Shown piece after piece: positions 8,747-18,448 of a stretch of 64,000 nt of DNA. This stretch comes from JAITVM01 sp031551135 (GTDB lineage: Bacteria > Bacillota > Clostridia > Lachnospirales > JAITVM01). Made by a program: the position numbers and the translations under genes. The DNA lies in contig JAVBOA010000009.1 of NCBI GenBank assembly GCA_031551135.1, forward strand, positions 124,001 through 188,000. Reading direction: 5' to 3'. How positions within the stretch are numbered: position 1 is the first letter of the stretch; every line of letters starts with the position of its first letter. The notes beneath the pieces are model-generated. The model saw nothing but the letters and a program-made list of their open reading frames with translations. It did not search any database and was not told the DNA's origin.

Positions 8747-10081
8747 TTATTCCTTTCGTTTGAAGCCTGCTATAAAAAAGCCGTCCATTCCGTTTTCTCC
8801 GGGCAAAATTTGATGATAATGCTTTTCTTTTAAATTCATATCAGGCAAAAATGCAGAAATATCATACGGCTCAAAATCGAAATTTTCTAAAATCCAATTT
8901 ACATTATCGATATTTTCTTTTTTCGAAACCGTGCAAGTGCTGTAAATCATGATTCCGCCTTTTTTGAGATATTTATACGAATTTTTTACGATTCTTTTTT
9001 GGAGTAGGGCAAGCGAATTTACGTCTTCATAAGTTTTCGTATATTTAATGTCAGGTTTTTTGCGAATCATCCCGAAGCCGGAGCAGGGTGCATCAATCAA
9101 AAGTTTATCGGCAGATTCCAGCATTGATGAATCAAATATTTCGCCGTTATTAAATTTTGTTTGGATTGATTTTATTCCAAGCCTTTCAGAGGTTTTATTT
9201 ATAAGCTCAAGCTTATGTTCAAAAACATCAAAGCTGCTGATTTTAGATTTATCATTGCTTTTATAAGCTATATAAAAAGATTTTCCGCCGGGAGCGGCAC
9301 ATAAATCAATTATATTTTCGCCTTCTTTTGGGTCTAAAACATCGACGGCGAGCATCGAACTTTCATCCATTACATGATAATATCCTCCAATAAAAGACTG
9401 CTTTTTAGTTATATCAGAGGTTCGTCTAATTTTTAATGAATCGTTAATTCCCTCAATAACTTCAATTTCTTCGGCTTCGAGCATTTTTTTCAATTCGTCT
9501 TTATTTGTTTTCAAAGTATTTACGGCGATAGAAATATAGGCCGGCTGTATGCTTAATTTGCAAATATCTTCGATTTGCTCATAATCATACTCACTGCACC
9601 AATATTTTATAAGCCAAGGCTCTATTGAATATTTTATGGAGAGGTATTCAATTACATTTATATCTTTTTTAGGTAATTTTAATTTCGGGTTGTTTCGAAC
9701 AATATTACGAAGCACAGCATTTACAAAGCCCGCCAAATTAGCGAAACTTTTTTCTTTCGCAAGATTTACCGCTTCGTTGCAAACTGCGGAAGGCGGTACT
9801 TTGCTCATAAACTTCAGCTGATAGACAGAAGAACGCAAAAGAGCAAGGATAAAAGGCTTCATCTCTACGGTATTTGTTCGGGAATAAAAATTGATTATGT
9901 AATCTATTTGAATTAAATTTCTTAATGTACCGTTTACGCATTCGGTTATAAAAGCTTTTTGGACTGTTGATAAAGAGTTGTATTTTGCAAGCGTTTGTTT
10001 AAGCACAAGATTATTATATTTTTTATCTTCAGTGATTTCGATTAAAGCATAAGCTATTATTTCTCTTTGATTTATATTCAT
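8747..10081 (-). CDS. rsmB: 16S rRNA cytosine-C5 methyltransferase
   Basis: A 444-residue protein with an N-terminal NusB-like RNA-binding domain (about residues 5-140) and a C-terminal Rossmann methyltransferase domain. SAM motif: DLCAAPGGKS. Catalytic region: DAPCSGFGMIRKKPD and the nucleophile in STCTVSK. It modifies C967 of 16S rRNA. The start at ATG 10081 is preferred over the TTG six bases upstream because AGGAG lies seven bases before it. In many Firmicutes def and fmt precede rsmB; they are absent here. Confidence 0.94.
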   Translation of the reverse strand: MNINQREIIAYALIEITEDKKYNNLVLKQTLAKYNSLSTVQKAFITECVNGTLRNLIQIDYIINFYSRTNTVEMKPFILALLRSSVYQLKFMSKVPPSAVCNEAVNLAKEKSFANLAGFVNAVLRNIVRNNPKLKLPKKDINVIEYLSIKYSIEPWLIKYWCSEYDYEQIEDICKLSIQPAYISIAVNTLKTNKDELKKMLEAEEIEVIEGINDSLKIRRTSDITKKQSFIGGYYHVMDESSMLAVDVLDPKEGENIIDLCAAPGGKSFYIAYKSNDKSKISSFDVFEHKLELINKTSERLGIKSIQTKFNNGEIFDSSMLESADKLLIDAPCSGFGMIRKKPDIKYTKTYEDVNSLALLQKRIVKNSYKYLKKGGIMIYSTCTVSKKENIDNVNWILENFDFEPYDISAFLPDMNLKEKHYHQILPGENGMDGFFIAGFKRKE

Positions 10082-10130
10082 TAACAAGCTCCTATATTCA
10101 ATAAAATACGTTTTATTTTATAAAAATACT

Positions 10131-10158
10131 AAAAATTTAAAAACGGCTGGAAGCCGTC
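10131..10158 (-). terminator. Rho-independent terminator after rsfS
   Basis: On the minus strand the stem ACGGCT/AGCCGT is followed by TTTTTAAATTTTT. It lies between rsfS and rsmB and separates the two transcription units. Confidence 0.8.
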
Positions 10159-10180
10159 TAAAAAAAGAAAAAGTAAATTT

Positions 10181-10519
10181 TCAATCAAGTTCAACAATCG
10201 GCGAACCTTCCCAAACTTTATCCAGAGTATAATATTCTCTGTCGGCTTTGTTAAAAACATGAACAACAACTGTTCCGAAATCCAACAAAATCCAATTCGA
10301 AGTGGTATAACCTTCACGTTGCTTTAATTCTACACCGATTTCAGAGAGGCGAAACTCAAGATTATCCGCGCAGGCCTTTACTTGAATAAGATTATTAGCG
10401 CTGGCTATAATAAAATAATCCCCGAGTGTAGATTTTTCTCGTATATCATAAATCAAAATATCAAATGCAAATTTTTCGTCTAAAGCATTATATGCTGTTT
10501 TTAAAATCTGATTTTCCAT
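10181..10519 (-). CDS. rsfS: Ribosome silencing factor
   Basis: A 112-residue RsfS/DUF143 protein. It binds ribosomal protein L14 and blocks subunit joining when nutrients are short. Conserved features are the DIRE segment near residue 27, the DYFIIASANN strand, and the C-terminal GYTTSNWILLDFGTVVVHVF block. It lies 19 bases after the nadD-yqeK fusion and starts at ATG with AAGGAG eight bases upstream. The nadD-yqeK-rsfS order is standard for Firmicutes. Confidence 0.95.
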   Translation of the reverse strand: MENQILKTAYNALDEKFAFDILIYDIREKSTLGDYFIIASANNLIQVKACADNLEFRLSEIGVELKQREGYTTSNWILLDFGTVVVHVFNKADREYYTLDKVWEGSPIVELD

Positions 10520-10538
10520 GCTTTTCTCCTTAATTTTT

Positions 10539-11729
10539 CTAAATATTGTTAAGATATTTTAACGCTTTTTTTGAAAGCGAATGAATATTTTTTCCCTTTT
10601 TTTCGAGAGAATTAATAATGAATTCAATCGAAACGACAATTGCTTTATCTATATCGGAATAAGCCAATTCCCTTAAATTTTCCGTAAGGGAATCGTTTTT
10701 GCGGTTTGGCTCGATTGCGTCGGCGATATAAATTATTTTATCCAATACGGTCATATTTTTTCTGCCTGTTGAGTGATAACGGATAGCGTCCAAAATTTCT
10801 TCATCAAGGATTCCGTAATAATCTCTTGCGATTTCCGCCGAAATAAAGCCGTGAGCGACTTCAAATTGATTTTCTGTGATTTTGTTTAAATCAATATTAT
10901 ATTTTTTCGAATATTCAAGCATTTTTTCGGGCGGGAATTCCTTTGCCAAATCGTGCAAATATGCGGCAATCATAGCTTTGTAAATATCCTCGTCATATTC
11001 AGCGGCAAGTTTTTTTGTCTCAGAAACAACGCCCAAAGTATGATTATAACGGTAATCGCTCATAAATTTTTTTAATTCGGATTTAATATAATCCTCGAAA
11101 ATATCATTGTAAAGCGAGTTTTTTAGAATATAGTTTTCAACAGCGTCGGGAACAAGATATTTAATGGATTTATGCGCCTTAATATTTTCCCTAACCATAG
11201 TCGAAGAAATATCTATCCCGGGAATAGGGATATACTCCAATTCTATATTGTAGTTTTTTCTCAAAGCTTCTATTTTATCCAAAAAATCATCATGACCGGC
11301 TCTATTCACAAGCGCAAATTTACATAATTTTACAATTTCTGAAAATTTGTACCATTTATGAATATTGTCGATGATATCGGAGCCGATAATATAATAAATT
11401 TCGGCATCACCCAAAAGCTTTTTGATTGTCCGGATTGTATCATATGTGTAAGTAATAAATTTTCGATCGGTTTCTATTGCCGAGACCTCAAAATTATGAT
11501 TGAATACAGTAGCCAAACAAGTCATAATATACCGGTCGCCGACAGAAGCTAAATTTTTATTTTGCTTAAAATTCGGAATACCAGCCGGGATAAATAAAAT
11601 CTTTTCCAGCTCAAGTCTATCCATAACAAATTCGGCAATTGTCAAATGTCCTGTATGAATCGGGTCAAAGGTACCGCCCATAATTCCGATTTTTTTGACA
11701 TCTTTTAAATTAATAAATTCGTTTCTCAA
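10539..11729 (-). CDS. nadD: NadD-YqeK fusion protein
   Basis: A 396-residue fusion. Residues 1-205 are nicotinate-nucleotide adenylyltransferase: GGTFDPIHTGHL nucleotide site, the GSDII motif, and ISSTMVRE near residue 175. It converts nicotinate mononucleotide to deamido-NAD. Residues 215-396 are a YqeK-type HD-domain Ap4A hydrolase: NHTLGVV with a metal His, AAYLHDLAKEF with the HD pair, then AHGFISA and RYHSTGR. In B. subtilis these are two adjacent genes. The reading frame is continuous and no internal SD-start pair is obvious. It begins with TTG eight bases after GGAG. Confidence 0.94.
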   Translation of the reverse strand: MRNEFINLKDVKKIGIMGGTFDPIHTGHLTIAEFVMDRLELEKILFIPAGIPNFKQNKNLASVGDRYIMTCLATVFNHNFEVSAIETDRKFITYTYDTIRTIKKLLGDAEIYYIIGSDIIDNIHKWYKFSEIVKLCKFALVNRAGHDDFLDKIEALRKNYNIELEYIPIPGIDISSTMVRENIKAHKSIKYLVPDAVENYILKNSLYNDIFEDYIKSELKKFMSDYRYNHTLGVVSETKKLAAEYDEDIYKAMIAAYLHDLAKEFPPEKMLEYSKKYNIDLNKITENQFEVAHGFISAEIARDYYGILDEEILDAIRYHSTGRKNMTVLDKIIYIADAIEPNRKNDSLTENLRELAYSDIDKAIVVSIEFIINSLEKKGKNIHSLSKKALKYLNNI

Positions 11730-11860
11730 ACTGAAAACTCCAATCGGCCAAAAGTTATATTTCGCCTTATTGAATAAAACTGATTATAAAAAGGCGTTTG
11801 TCAGTATAACAAGCAATATTATACATCAATAAAATAAAATGTTCAATGTTTTGATGGGTT

Positions 11861-11900
11861 CAAAAAAGCGGCAAACAGAAAATTTCATATGTTTGCCGCT
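11861..11900 (-). terminator. Terminator after the HgdB-family gene
   Basis: A perfect 10-bp stem GCGGCAAACA/TGTTTGCCGC followed on the minus strand by TTTTTTG. It lies 20 bases after the stop of the 11920-13062 gene. Confidence 0.88.
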
Positions 11901-11919
11901 GGATTTATTTTTTGTAAAA

Positions 11920-13062
11920 TTAAAGCATCTCCATAAATGCGGAAAGCCTTGTATTAAGCTGAGCCACGTCTGATTGCGAATAATCGGTTTCAATTTGAAT
12001 ATACGGAACGCCGCAAGAAGCAGAAAGTTTTTTGATTGTGGCCGATTCTACGGCATAAGTATGGCAAGCCTGCAAAATCATATCAACAACACCGTCAACT
12101 TTGTATTCTCCGATAGCCTGTTTAATAGTTTCCGTGCGGTTCTTGTCGGGACTCATGCAAGAACAGCCTATGTTTATGTACTTTTCAGCCAAAGCTTCAT
12201 AAACGTCCTTGTTTTCGTCAACGAGCCTTTCAAGTGCTTTTGAAGTTGTGCAATTATCAAAATAAACCACTGTACCGCCGTTTTGCTCGATAGCCGTGAT
12301 AACTTTTTCGGTTGCGGCACCGATTGGACATCCGGTGAAAAGTATGCGTTTTTTGTCTTTTCCGCTCTCGTCGTGTCTTTCAACAATTGTATCTTTAAGT
12401 TTATTTAAATCAGAGATATTTTGGTTTTTGTCAAACGCAAACATAGAGCCGGAAAGAGTTTTGTAAATTTCCATTCCCGAAACAGGAACAGGATTTATTT
12501 TGCCAAGCTCATAAATACCTTTAAGTGCTGCTCTTTGACGGTTTCTTAATTCAATCGCGGATTTAATGGCTTCTTCGGTAATTTTTACGCCGAAAGTTTC
12601 CTCAATCTTATTTTTGAATTTAATAATTTCATTTTTCCAATAAACCAAATTTTCTTCGCCTTCGCAAGAGTTCGGAAGCTGCATAATATGAACCTGTTTA
12701 AATTCTTGCATAAGCTCATACATTTTCTTTTTGCCGTCGCAAGTTGTTTCGCCGACAATAATATCCGAAAAATAAAAATATGGACATTTATCGGTTTTGC
12801 CAAAGCCATAGCTGGATTTTATCAAAGGACATAGATTTCTCGGCAAATCTTTTTCGGCTTCGGCAATCGTCTCATCGGTCATTGAACATAGTGAAACGGG
12901 AACAGCGCCGGCCGCCATAATGATTTCTTCCGGTACAAAAGTGCAGAACGTACCGACTACGGGCGTACCGCTTTCTTTCAAATCTTTCATTTTCAAAAAG
13001 CCGTTGCGTCTTGCTTCGGCAAAAGTATCAAATATTTTAGGTAAATTAGTTTTAAGCTCCAT
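11920..13062 (-). CDS. Double-cubane-type HgdB/BcrC-family anaerobic reductase
   Basis: A 380-residue cysteine-rich protein of the 2-hydroxyacyl-CoA dehydratase/benzoyl-CoA reductase superfamily. Single-subunit members of this size with cysteines in GTFCTFVPEE, TTCDGKKK, GCPIG, GCSC and QACHTY match the double-cubane-cluster (YjiM-like) branch. That branch carries an [8Fe-9S] cluster and needs a separate ATP-dependent activator. No activator gene (HgdC/YjiL-like) is adjacent. The natural substrate of this branch is not known. I use ATG 13062 with AGGAG upstream; the longer reading adds 30 hydrophobic residues without an SD. The alternative is a dehydratase subunit. Confidence 0.82.
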   Translation of the reverse strand: MELKTNLPKIFDTFAEARRNGFLKMKDLKESGTPVVGTFCTFVPEEIIMAAGAVPVSLCSMTDETIAEAEKDLPRNLCPLIKSSYGFGKTDKCPYFYFSDIIVGETTCDGKKKMYELMQEFKQVHIMQLPNSCEGEENLVYWKNEIIKFKNKIEETFGVKITEEAIKSAIELRNRQRAALKGIYELGKINPVPVSGMEIYKTLSGSMFAFDKNQNISDLNKLKDTIVERHDESGKDKKRILFTGCPIGAATEKVITAIEQNGGTVVYFDNCTTSKALERLVDENKDVYEALAEKYINIGCSCMSPDKNRTETIKQAIGEYKVDGVVDMILQACHTYAVESATIKKLSASCGVPYIQIETDYSQSDVAQLNTRLSAFMEML

Positions 13063-13218
13063 TGGTATCACTCCTGAAATGTAGTATTTTTGAAAATATA
13101 AAAATGATTCAATTATACTGTTAAGAATAGCATTATCTATGATCGTGTACAAGATAAATAAAGCCGATTCTATTCTTTATATAGGGAGCGGCATGGAGAT
13201 TAATAAACACCATAAGAG

Positions 13219-14739
13219 TCACATTAAAGGTGAAATCAGACGAAGAACCGATTTAGAAATCCTTTTCATAAAAGAGTCATCCGTATATTCAAAAGTCGTA
13301 ACTTCAACGCATGCGTCAAATGTTTTTAAAAAATCCTCTTTTATTTCCAAAACTGTGTCATTATTGCAAATATATACCGCACATTCGTAATTCCACTTTA
13401 AAGAGCGGTAATCGAGATTAATTGAGCCGACAATCGCCTTTACATCGTCCGAAAGAAATTGCTTTGCGTGTATAAAACCCGGCGCGTATTCGTATATTCG
13501 AACACCGCTTTCCAAAAGCTCCTGATAAAAAGAACGCGTCATTTTTTGAACAAATTTTTTATCCGGAATAAACGGAGTGATGATTCTGACATCGATTCCG
13601 GACCTTGCCGCAAGCTGCAAATCGGCAATAAAAGCATAGTCTAAATCCAAATACGGGGTCGAAATATATATATAGTTTTTTGCGGATGTTATGAGCTTTT
13701 TATAAATCATTTCGGCGGAATCCTGAAGATTAGTCGGACCGTCGCAATACGGAGCAACATAGCCTTCGCCGTATTTGTATGATGTACTTGGCCTATAAAA
13801 TTCAATGTTTTTAACATCATCAGTTATCATTGTGTACATTCGTAAAAACATAATCGTAAAGCTGAAAACTGCGTCTCCCGTAAGTTTAACCGCCGTGTCT
13901 TTCCAATGTCCAAGCGAAGAATCCTGATTAATATATTCATCGCCGATATTAATTCCGCCGGTGTAGGCGATATTTCCATCAATAATACAAATTTTGCGGT
14001 GGTCACGGTAATTGAAAAAATTATAAATCAAAAGGGAAGGCGGGTTAAATGGAATTACTTTTATATTAAGGTTTTTAAGAGCCTTCAATTTTCTCGGTAA
14101 AGTCGGCAAAGAGCCTAAAGAATCGTAAATTATTATTATTTCTATACCGGCTTCTGCTCTTTCTACAAGAGCATCATGGAGCTTTTCAAACATTTTTCCG
14201 TTTTTGAAAATAAAATATTCCAGAAAAATAAATTTTTCGGCGGATTTTATATCATCAATCATCTGCTTAAACATAATTTCTCCAAGCGGAAAATATTCTG
14301 TTTTTGTGTTTGAATAAAACGGATAGCCATTTGTATTATATATCAAATCCAAATCGGATTTAATAATATCTTTGTTAAGCCTTTCTCTTGATTTTTCGTT
14401 TTTTGACAGTAAATAATTCTGATTGTTTTCGATTTTGAAAATTCGTTCGCGAATAGTTTGTGATATAAAAAAATTACCAAACAAAAAATATGAGATAATT
14501 CCGACTAACGGCAGCACGAAAATAAATGTAATCCATGAAATTTTTATTGAGGCTTTTTCGTTTTTAACAACAATAAACAAAACAAGAATCAATGCCAAAA
14601 TATAAAGTATTTCATTAGTATAAAACGCAAAATCGCTAAACCTTGTAAGCATCATGAATGTGATTATGATTTGTAAAAGTCCGAATATCGAATAGATAAT
14701 AAATTTAATAATACTCAAAAAATTTTTTTCTGTTCCCAA
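13219..14739 (-). CDS. cls: Cardiolipin synthase
   Basis: A 506-residue phospholipase D-family enzyme that condenses two phosphatidylglycerol molecules. Two N-terminal transmembrane segments are followed by two HKD sites: HRKICIIDGNIAYTGG and HAKQFLSDDVKAIVGS. It starts at TTG 14739, seven bases after GGGGG; earlier in-frame starts lack a site. It is monocistronic. A weak inverted repeat (GCCG...CGGC, about 13170-13196) past the stop may be its terminator. Confidence 0.93.
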   Translation of the reverse strand: MGTEKNFLSIIKFIIYSIFGLLQIIITFMMLTRFSDFAFYTNEILYILALILVLFIVVKNEKASIKISWITFIFVLPLVGIISYFLFGNFFISQTIRERIFKIENNQNYLLSKNEKSRERLNKDIIKSDLDLIYNTNGYPFYSNTKTEYFPLGEIMFKQMIDDIKSAEKFIFLEYFIFKNGKMFEKLHDALVERAEAGIEIIIIYDSLGSLPTLPRKLKALKNLNIKVIPFNPPSLLIYNFFNYRDHRKICIIDGNIAYTGGINIGDEYINQDSSLGHWKDTAVKLTGDAVFSFTIMFLRMYTMITDDVKNIEFYRPSTSYKYGEGYVAPYCDGPTNLQDSAEMIYKKLITSAKNYIYISTPYLDLDYAFIADLQLAARSGIDVRIITPFIPDKKFVQKMTRSFYQELLESGVRIYEYAPGFIHAKQFLSDDVKAIVGSINLDYRSLKWNYECAVYICNNDTVLEIKEDFLKTFDACVEVTTFEYTDDSFMKRISKSVLRLISPLM

Positions 14740-15091
14740 ATACAATTCCCCCTGTAACGAGTAAAAATTCTTCCGACTCTGCAAGATTCACAATAATTTA
14801 TTGAATCATCAGCAGATTTTTGATATAATATTCTTGTTATTTATTTTCATCAATTGTTTAAATTGTAAAGTAGCTTAGATTATATAAGTATATGATACTA
14901 CTCAAAATAGTTTTATGCAACAAGCCGGATGTTCAATAATTCCTTAATATATTTAAAAATTCGGCTTTGGCGCGAAAATCTCACATCGCGTGTTTTAGTT
15001 GATGATTTTCGTGCTTTTGTTTGCTCAAAATCAAGAAAAAGATTTTGAAGTCTTGATTTTGGAATTTTTGTTTTTTCAAGGAGGATATTTT
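14740..15091. other. Divergent intergenic region, no gene seen
   Basis: This stretch holds the 5' ends of two divergent genes, cls and the phosphoesterase. An imperfect hairpin AAGCCGGAT...ATTCGGCTT lies at about 14920-14970. No consensus promoter stands out for either gene. Confidence 0.5.
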
Positions 15092-16297
15092 TTGAATTTT
15101 AGCAGGTTTTTATTTTTACCGCTGACAATAGTTTTGTTAATCGCTTTTTTATTTTTAAAAATAAAGTATAACGATATTGAAATTTTGAATTTTCATTTAG
15201 CTTTTTTTGTGTTATGTTTAGCTGTGTATTTTTTCTACAAAATATTTTTTTATGATAAATTTATATCATTGAATTTGATTTTTACATTAATCACAACAGT
15301 TGTTGTGTTGAGCTTGTCTTTTTTGGTTTTCAGATATTCTGTTCGTCTGAGGACTTCGGCAGAATGGAAGCTGATTTTTGATTTTAAGCTGGAAGCAAGT
15401 CTGTATATTTATATGACAGTCTGCGTTTTTGCAATAACTTTTGTAGATATGCTTATCAATAAAAAAGGTATGATTGAATATATTTGTTTATTTGTTTTTT
15501 TAGTCGCATATTCGCTTTTTTTGCTTTATTCCATAAACAACAATATTACAGAAGTTTATTATACTATTTCAAAACCTTTACATTATAAATCCGAAAAAAA
15601 TTTAAAAATCGCCCATGTGTCAGACCTGCATAATACAATACATAATAACAATCAAAGAGATTTAACCGACAGAATAATAAAATTCAAACCCGATTTAATA
15701 TTTTTAACCGGCGATATCGCGGACGCGAAATTTGACTTTCAAGGCACTTTGCTTTTATTGGAACAATTGGAAGGTGTTGCACCGATTTATTATGTTACGG
15801 GAAATCATGAATATTGGTCCGCCGCTTTGAATGAAGAATTAGAAATAATGAAATCCTATGGACTGATATATCTGGACGGAAAAACCGAGAAAATTAATTT
15901 TAACAATCAGGATATTTATATAAGCGGTTTTGATGACCCGTTAAAGTATGGAAAAATTGACGGCGAAAAATATGTGGAAGAATCTTTGTCTTCTCTCGAA
16001 AATTCAAGCGAGGATTTAAAACTTTTATTGTTTCACCGCCCCGAATTTGTAGAACAATTTGGAAAACATGATTTTGATGTAATTTTTAGTGGACATGCGC
16101 ACGGCGGTCAGGTTATAATACCAAAGCTTGTGAATGGTATTTATGCACCGAACCAAGGTCTTTTTCCAAAATATGCAGGCGGAAGATATGAATTGGAAAA
16201 CTCTTCGACATTAATAGTCAGCCGCGGGTTATCCATCCATTATCTGCCAAGAGTTTTTAACCCTCCGGAATTGGTTTTTGTAACGATAACAAATTGA
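15092..16297 (+). CDS. Membrane-anchored metallophosphoesterase
   Basis: A 401-residue protein. The first 165 residues contain four or five membrane segments. The rest is a calcineurin-like phosphoesterase with all metal motifs: VSDLHN, LTGDIAD, GNHEYW and GHAHGGQ. It resembles the YkuE/YkoQ group that acts on membrane-bound phospho-substrates such as UDP-diacylglucosamine or undecaprenyl-type lipids; the substrate is not shown here. The start TTG 15092 has AAGGAGGA seven bases upstream. Seven bases separate it from the following radical SAM gene, so they are probably co-transcribed. Confidence 0.88.
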   Translation: MNFSRFLFLPLTIVLLIAFLFLKIKYNDIEILNFHLAFFVLCLAVYFFYKIFFYDKFISLNLIFTLITTVVVLSLSFLVFRYSVRLRTSAEWKLIFDFKLEASLYIYMTVCVFAITFVDMLINKKGMIEYICLFVFLVAYSLFLLYSINNNITEVYYTISKPLHYKSEKNLKIAHVSDLHNTIHNNNQRDLTDRIIKFKPDLIFLTGDIADAKFDFQGTLLLLEQLEGVAPIYYVTGNHEYWSAALNEELEIMKSYGLIYLDGKTEKINFNNQDIYISGFDDPLKYGKIDGEKYVEESLSSLENSSEDLKLLLFHRPEFVEQFGKHDFDVIFSGHAHGGQVIIPKLVNGIYAPNQGLFPKYAGGRYELENSSTLIVSRGLSIHYLPRVFNPPELVFVTITN

Positions 16298-16304
16298 GGA
16301 AAAT

Positions 16305-17228
16305 ATGATAACAAGACGTTTTTATTCATTAAATGACTTTTTGCACAAAAAATTCAACAAAAAAGTAGTAAAAATGACATTAAATATTGGCTTAACATGT
16401 CCTAATAGAGATGGTAAACTATCTAATAAAGGTTGCGTTTTTTGCGGCGAGAAAGGGGCAGGGGATTTTGCGGAATCGAATGCCCTTAGTTTGAAAGAAC
16501 AATTCGATTTATATAAATCTAAGCTTAAAAATAAACCGTCGGACGCTTACTATATCGCATATTTTCAATCATTTACAAATACTTATGGCGATATTGAGTA
16601 TCTTGAAAGAAAATATAACGAGGCTGCTGAAATAGATGGTGTAGTTGGAATTTCTATAGCAACCAGACCAGATTGTATTGATAAAGATATAGTAAATCTG
16701 TTAGAATCATTAAGTCGAAAAAAGATGGTTTTTGTAGAACTTGGTTTTCAAACTTCTAAAACGGAGACGATAGATTTAATAAACCGCTGCTATGAAAACT
16801 CAGTGTATGACCGGGCTGTTGAAATGCTGAGTGAGATAAACGTGAATATTGTTACTCATTTGATATTAGGTCTTCCTAACGAGACAAAAACCGATGTTTT
16901 GAATACAATAAAATATATTTCTGATAGACCGTTAAATGGCGTTAAACTACAACTTATGCAAGTTTTAAAAGATACAGAACTGGAGAACATGTATAATCAA
17001 AATTTTTTTAAGTTGATTGATTTTGAGGATTATATTGATTTGGTTGTTGCTTGCATTGAAAATCTCCCGCCGGAAATTGTAATACACAGACTTACCGGAG
17101 ATCCGCCTAAAAATATTCTTGTTGCGCCAAAATACAGCACAAATAAAAAACGGATTTTAAATACTATTAATAAAGAATTAAATATAAGAGATTCTTTTCA
17201 GGGTAAGTATTTTTTTAGGGTATATTGA
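16305..17228 (+). CDS. Radical SAM protein, YhcC/TIGR01212 family
   Basis: A 307-residue radical SAM protein. The iron-sulfur cysteines have the family-specific spacing in CPNRDG...GCVFCG. Other family markers are QSFTNTYG, ATRPDC, ELGFQTS and GLPNET. It is conserved in Firmicutes and Proteobacteria, with a proposed role in tRNA or nucleic acid modification that is not settled. It starts at ATG seven bases after the phosphoesterase stop. Confidence 0.9.
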   Translation: MITRRFYSLNDFLHKKFNKKVVKMTLNIGLTCPNRDGKLSNKGCVFCGEKGAGDFAESNALSLKEQFDLYKSKLKNKPSDAYYIAYFQSFTNTYGDIEYLERKYNEAAEIDGVVGISIATRPDCIDKDIVNLLESLSRKKMVFVELGFQTSKTETIDLINRCYENSVYDRAVEMLSEINVNIVTHLILGLPNETKTDVLNTIKYISDRPLNGVKLQLMQVLKDTELENMYNQNFFKLIDFEDYIDLVVACIENLPPEIVIHRLTGDPPKNILVAPKYSTNKKRILNTINKELNIRDSFQGKYFFRVY

Positions 17229-17343
17229 ATACCGAAATTTCATTTTTCAAAATGCTTATAAAGTTTTTTTAGTCTATGATTGGTATTTATAAAATTTTAG
17301 ATTAATAAAATCAAGATGTAATATTTTTTCAATGGAGATGATT

Positions 17344-17895
17344 GTGTTGTCCAGTGCCAACAAAGATACTATGTTTAGAGTCGCCGAAAATAAACTTATT
17401 CTTTTGTATCTGATTGATAAAATGGATATTCCTTTATCCAATAGCCAAATTTCTCAATTTGCATTAGAAGAAGATTATATGAATTATTTTTCTATTCAGC
17501 AATGCTTGGCAGAAATGGTTGATTCAAAGTTTTTGGAAACTACGCAAGAAAATAATAACACAAGATATACTATTAATGATAATGGTTTACAAACTTTGGA
17601 TTATTTTGAAAATAATATACCATTGCAAATAAGAAACAGAATAAATAATTATGTTAAGGAAAATAGAAAGATTTTAAAGCGGGATTATGAAATCACTGCG
17701 AATTATTTTTATGATCATAAGACGAACGAATATATTGTAAAATGTGGTGTTTATGAAGATGATGTAACATTGATGGAATTGAATGTTTCTGTTGTATCAA
17801 AAGACCAAGCTAAGATTATTTCTAATAATTGGAAGAACAATGTAAGCAATTTATATTCTAATATTTTGGGACATCTTACAAATATGGACGGCTGA
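17344..17895 (+). CDS. DUF4364 family protein
   Basis: About 183 residues. It has the winged-helix-like N-terminus of DUF4364 (NKLILLYLIDKMDIPLSN and ALEEDYMNYFSIQQCL), found almost only in Clostridia. It may be a small DNA-binding regulator, but no target is known. The start is chosen as GTG 17344, six bases after GGAG; ATG 17332 is also possible but has no SD. It follows the radical SAM gene by about 115 bases and may have its own promoter. Confidence 0.82.
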   Translation: MLSSANKDTMFRVAENKLILLYLIDKMDIPLSNSQISQFALEEDYMNYFSIQQCLAEMVDSKFLETTQENNNTRYTINDNGLQTLDYFENNIPLQIRNRINNYVKENRKILKRDYEITANYFYDHKTNEYIVKCGVYEDDVTLMELNVSVVSKDQAKIISNNWKNNVSNLYSNILGHLTNMDG

Positions 17896-18069
17896 TAGAA
17901 AATATTATTAGCTTTCTGTACAGCGGATTTTAGCATGTTATGAATAAATTTAATAGGGCTTAAAATATAAATACAATCATCAAAAATTCGAGGCAATTTT
18001 GCATCGAATTAGCATTATATAGAATTAGGTGAAAAAAATAGAATTTATTATTATTTTAATAATTTATAA
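17896..18069. other. Intergenic region, no gene seen
   Basis: A convergent gap between the DUF4364 gene and rpmB. I see no coding region here beyond the terminator that follows at 18070-18140. Confidence 0.5.
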
Positions 18070-18140
18070 ACAAAAATCCCCTTACTAACAGATTAAAATA
18101 ACATGAAATTATCATGTTAAACTGTTTGTAAGGGGAATTT
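18070..18140 (-). terminator. Terminator after rpmB
   Basis: A long stem with CCCCTTAC at one base and GTAAGGGG at the other, plus an inner stem around AACATGA/TCATGTT. On the minus strand it is followed by ATTTTTGTTT. The convergent upstream gene may also use it. Confidence 0.85.
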
Positions 18141-18152
18141 TGAATAAGTCCA

Positions 18153-18353
18153 TTATACAGCGCGTGTAACTTTATTAGAACGCAAACATTTAGTACAAAT
18201 ATTAATTGTTCTATGAGTGCCGTTTTCGATTATTCTAATTTGTTTGATATTAGCTTTCCAAACTTTGTTAGCTCGTCTGGAAACTTGACTACGAGTAATG
18301 CTAATTCTATGTCCTTTTAAACGCGCTTTTTCGCATAGTTCACATTTTGCCAT
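18153..18353 (-). CDS. rpmB: Ribosomal protein L28
   Basis: A 66-residue bL28 of the zinc-binding type. The pairs CELC (residues 4-7) and CTKC form the zinc ribbon. The core GHRISITRSQVSRR and KVWKANIKQIRI is typical. It is the only gene of its transcript, with GGAGG before ATG and its own terminator. Confidence 0.96.
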   Translation of the reverse strand: MAKCELCEKARLKGHRISITRSQVSRRANKVWKANIKQIRIIENGTHRTINICTKCLRSNKVTRAV

Positions 18354-18448
18354 TTATTGCACCTCCCAGAATGACTTTTTGCTAATCAACAGATGATATT
18401 CTAACAGAAAATATATGATTTTGCAACTAATTTTTTGAGAAGAGAAAA

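Noticed and set aside
13063..13152. Thirty extra N-terminal residues for the HgdB-family protein
   Set aside because: No SD at the upstream ATG, whereas the internal ATG 13062 has AGGAG at proper spacing and starts the conserved domain.
13139..13390. Plus-strand frame near the cls 3' end
   Set aside because: It overlaps the 3' end of cls antisense, without SD or recognisable domain.
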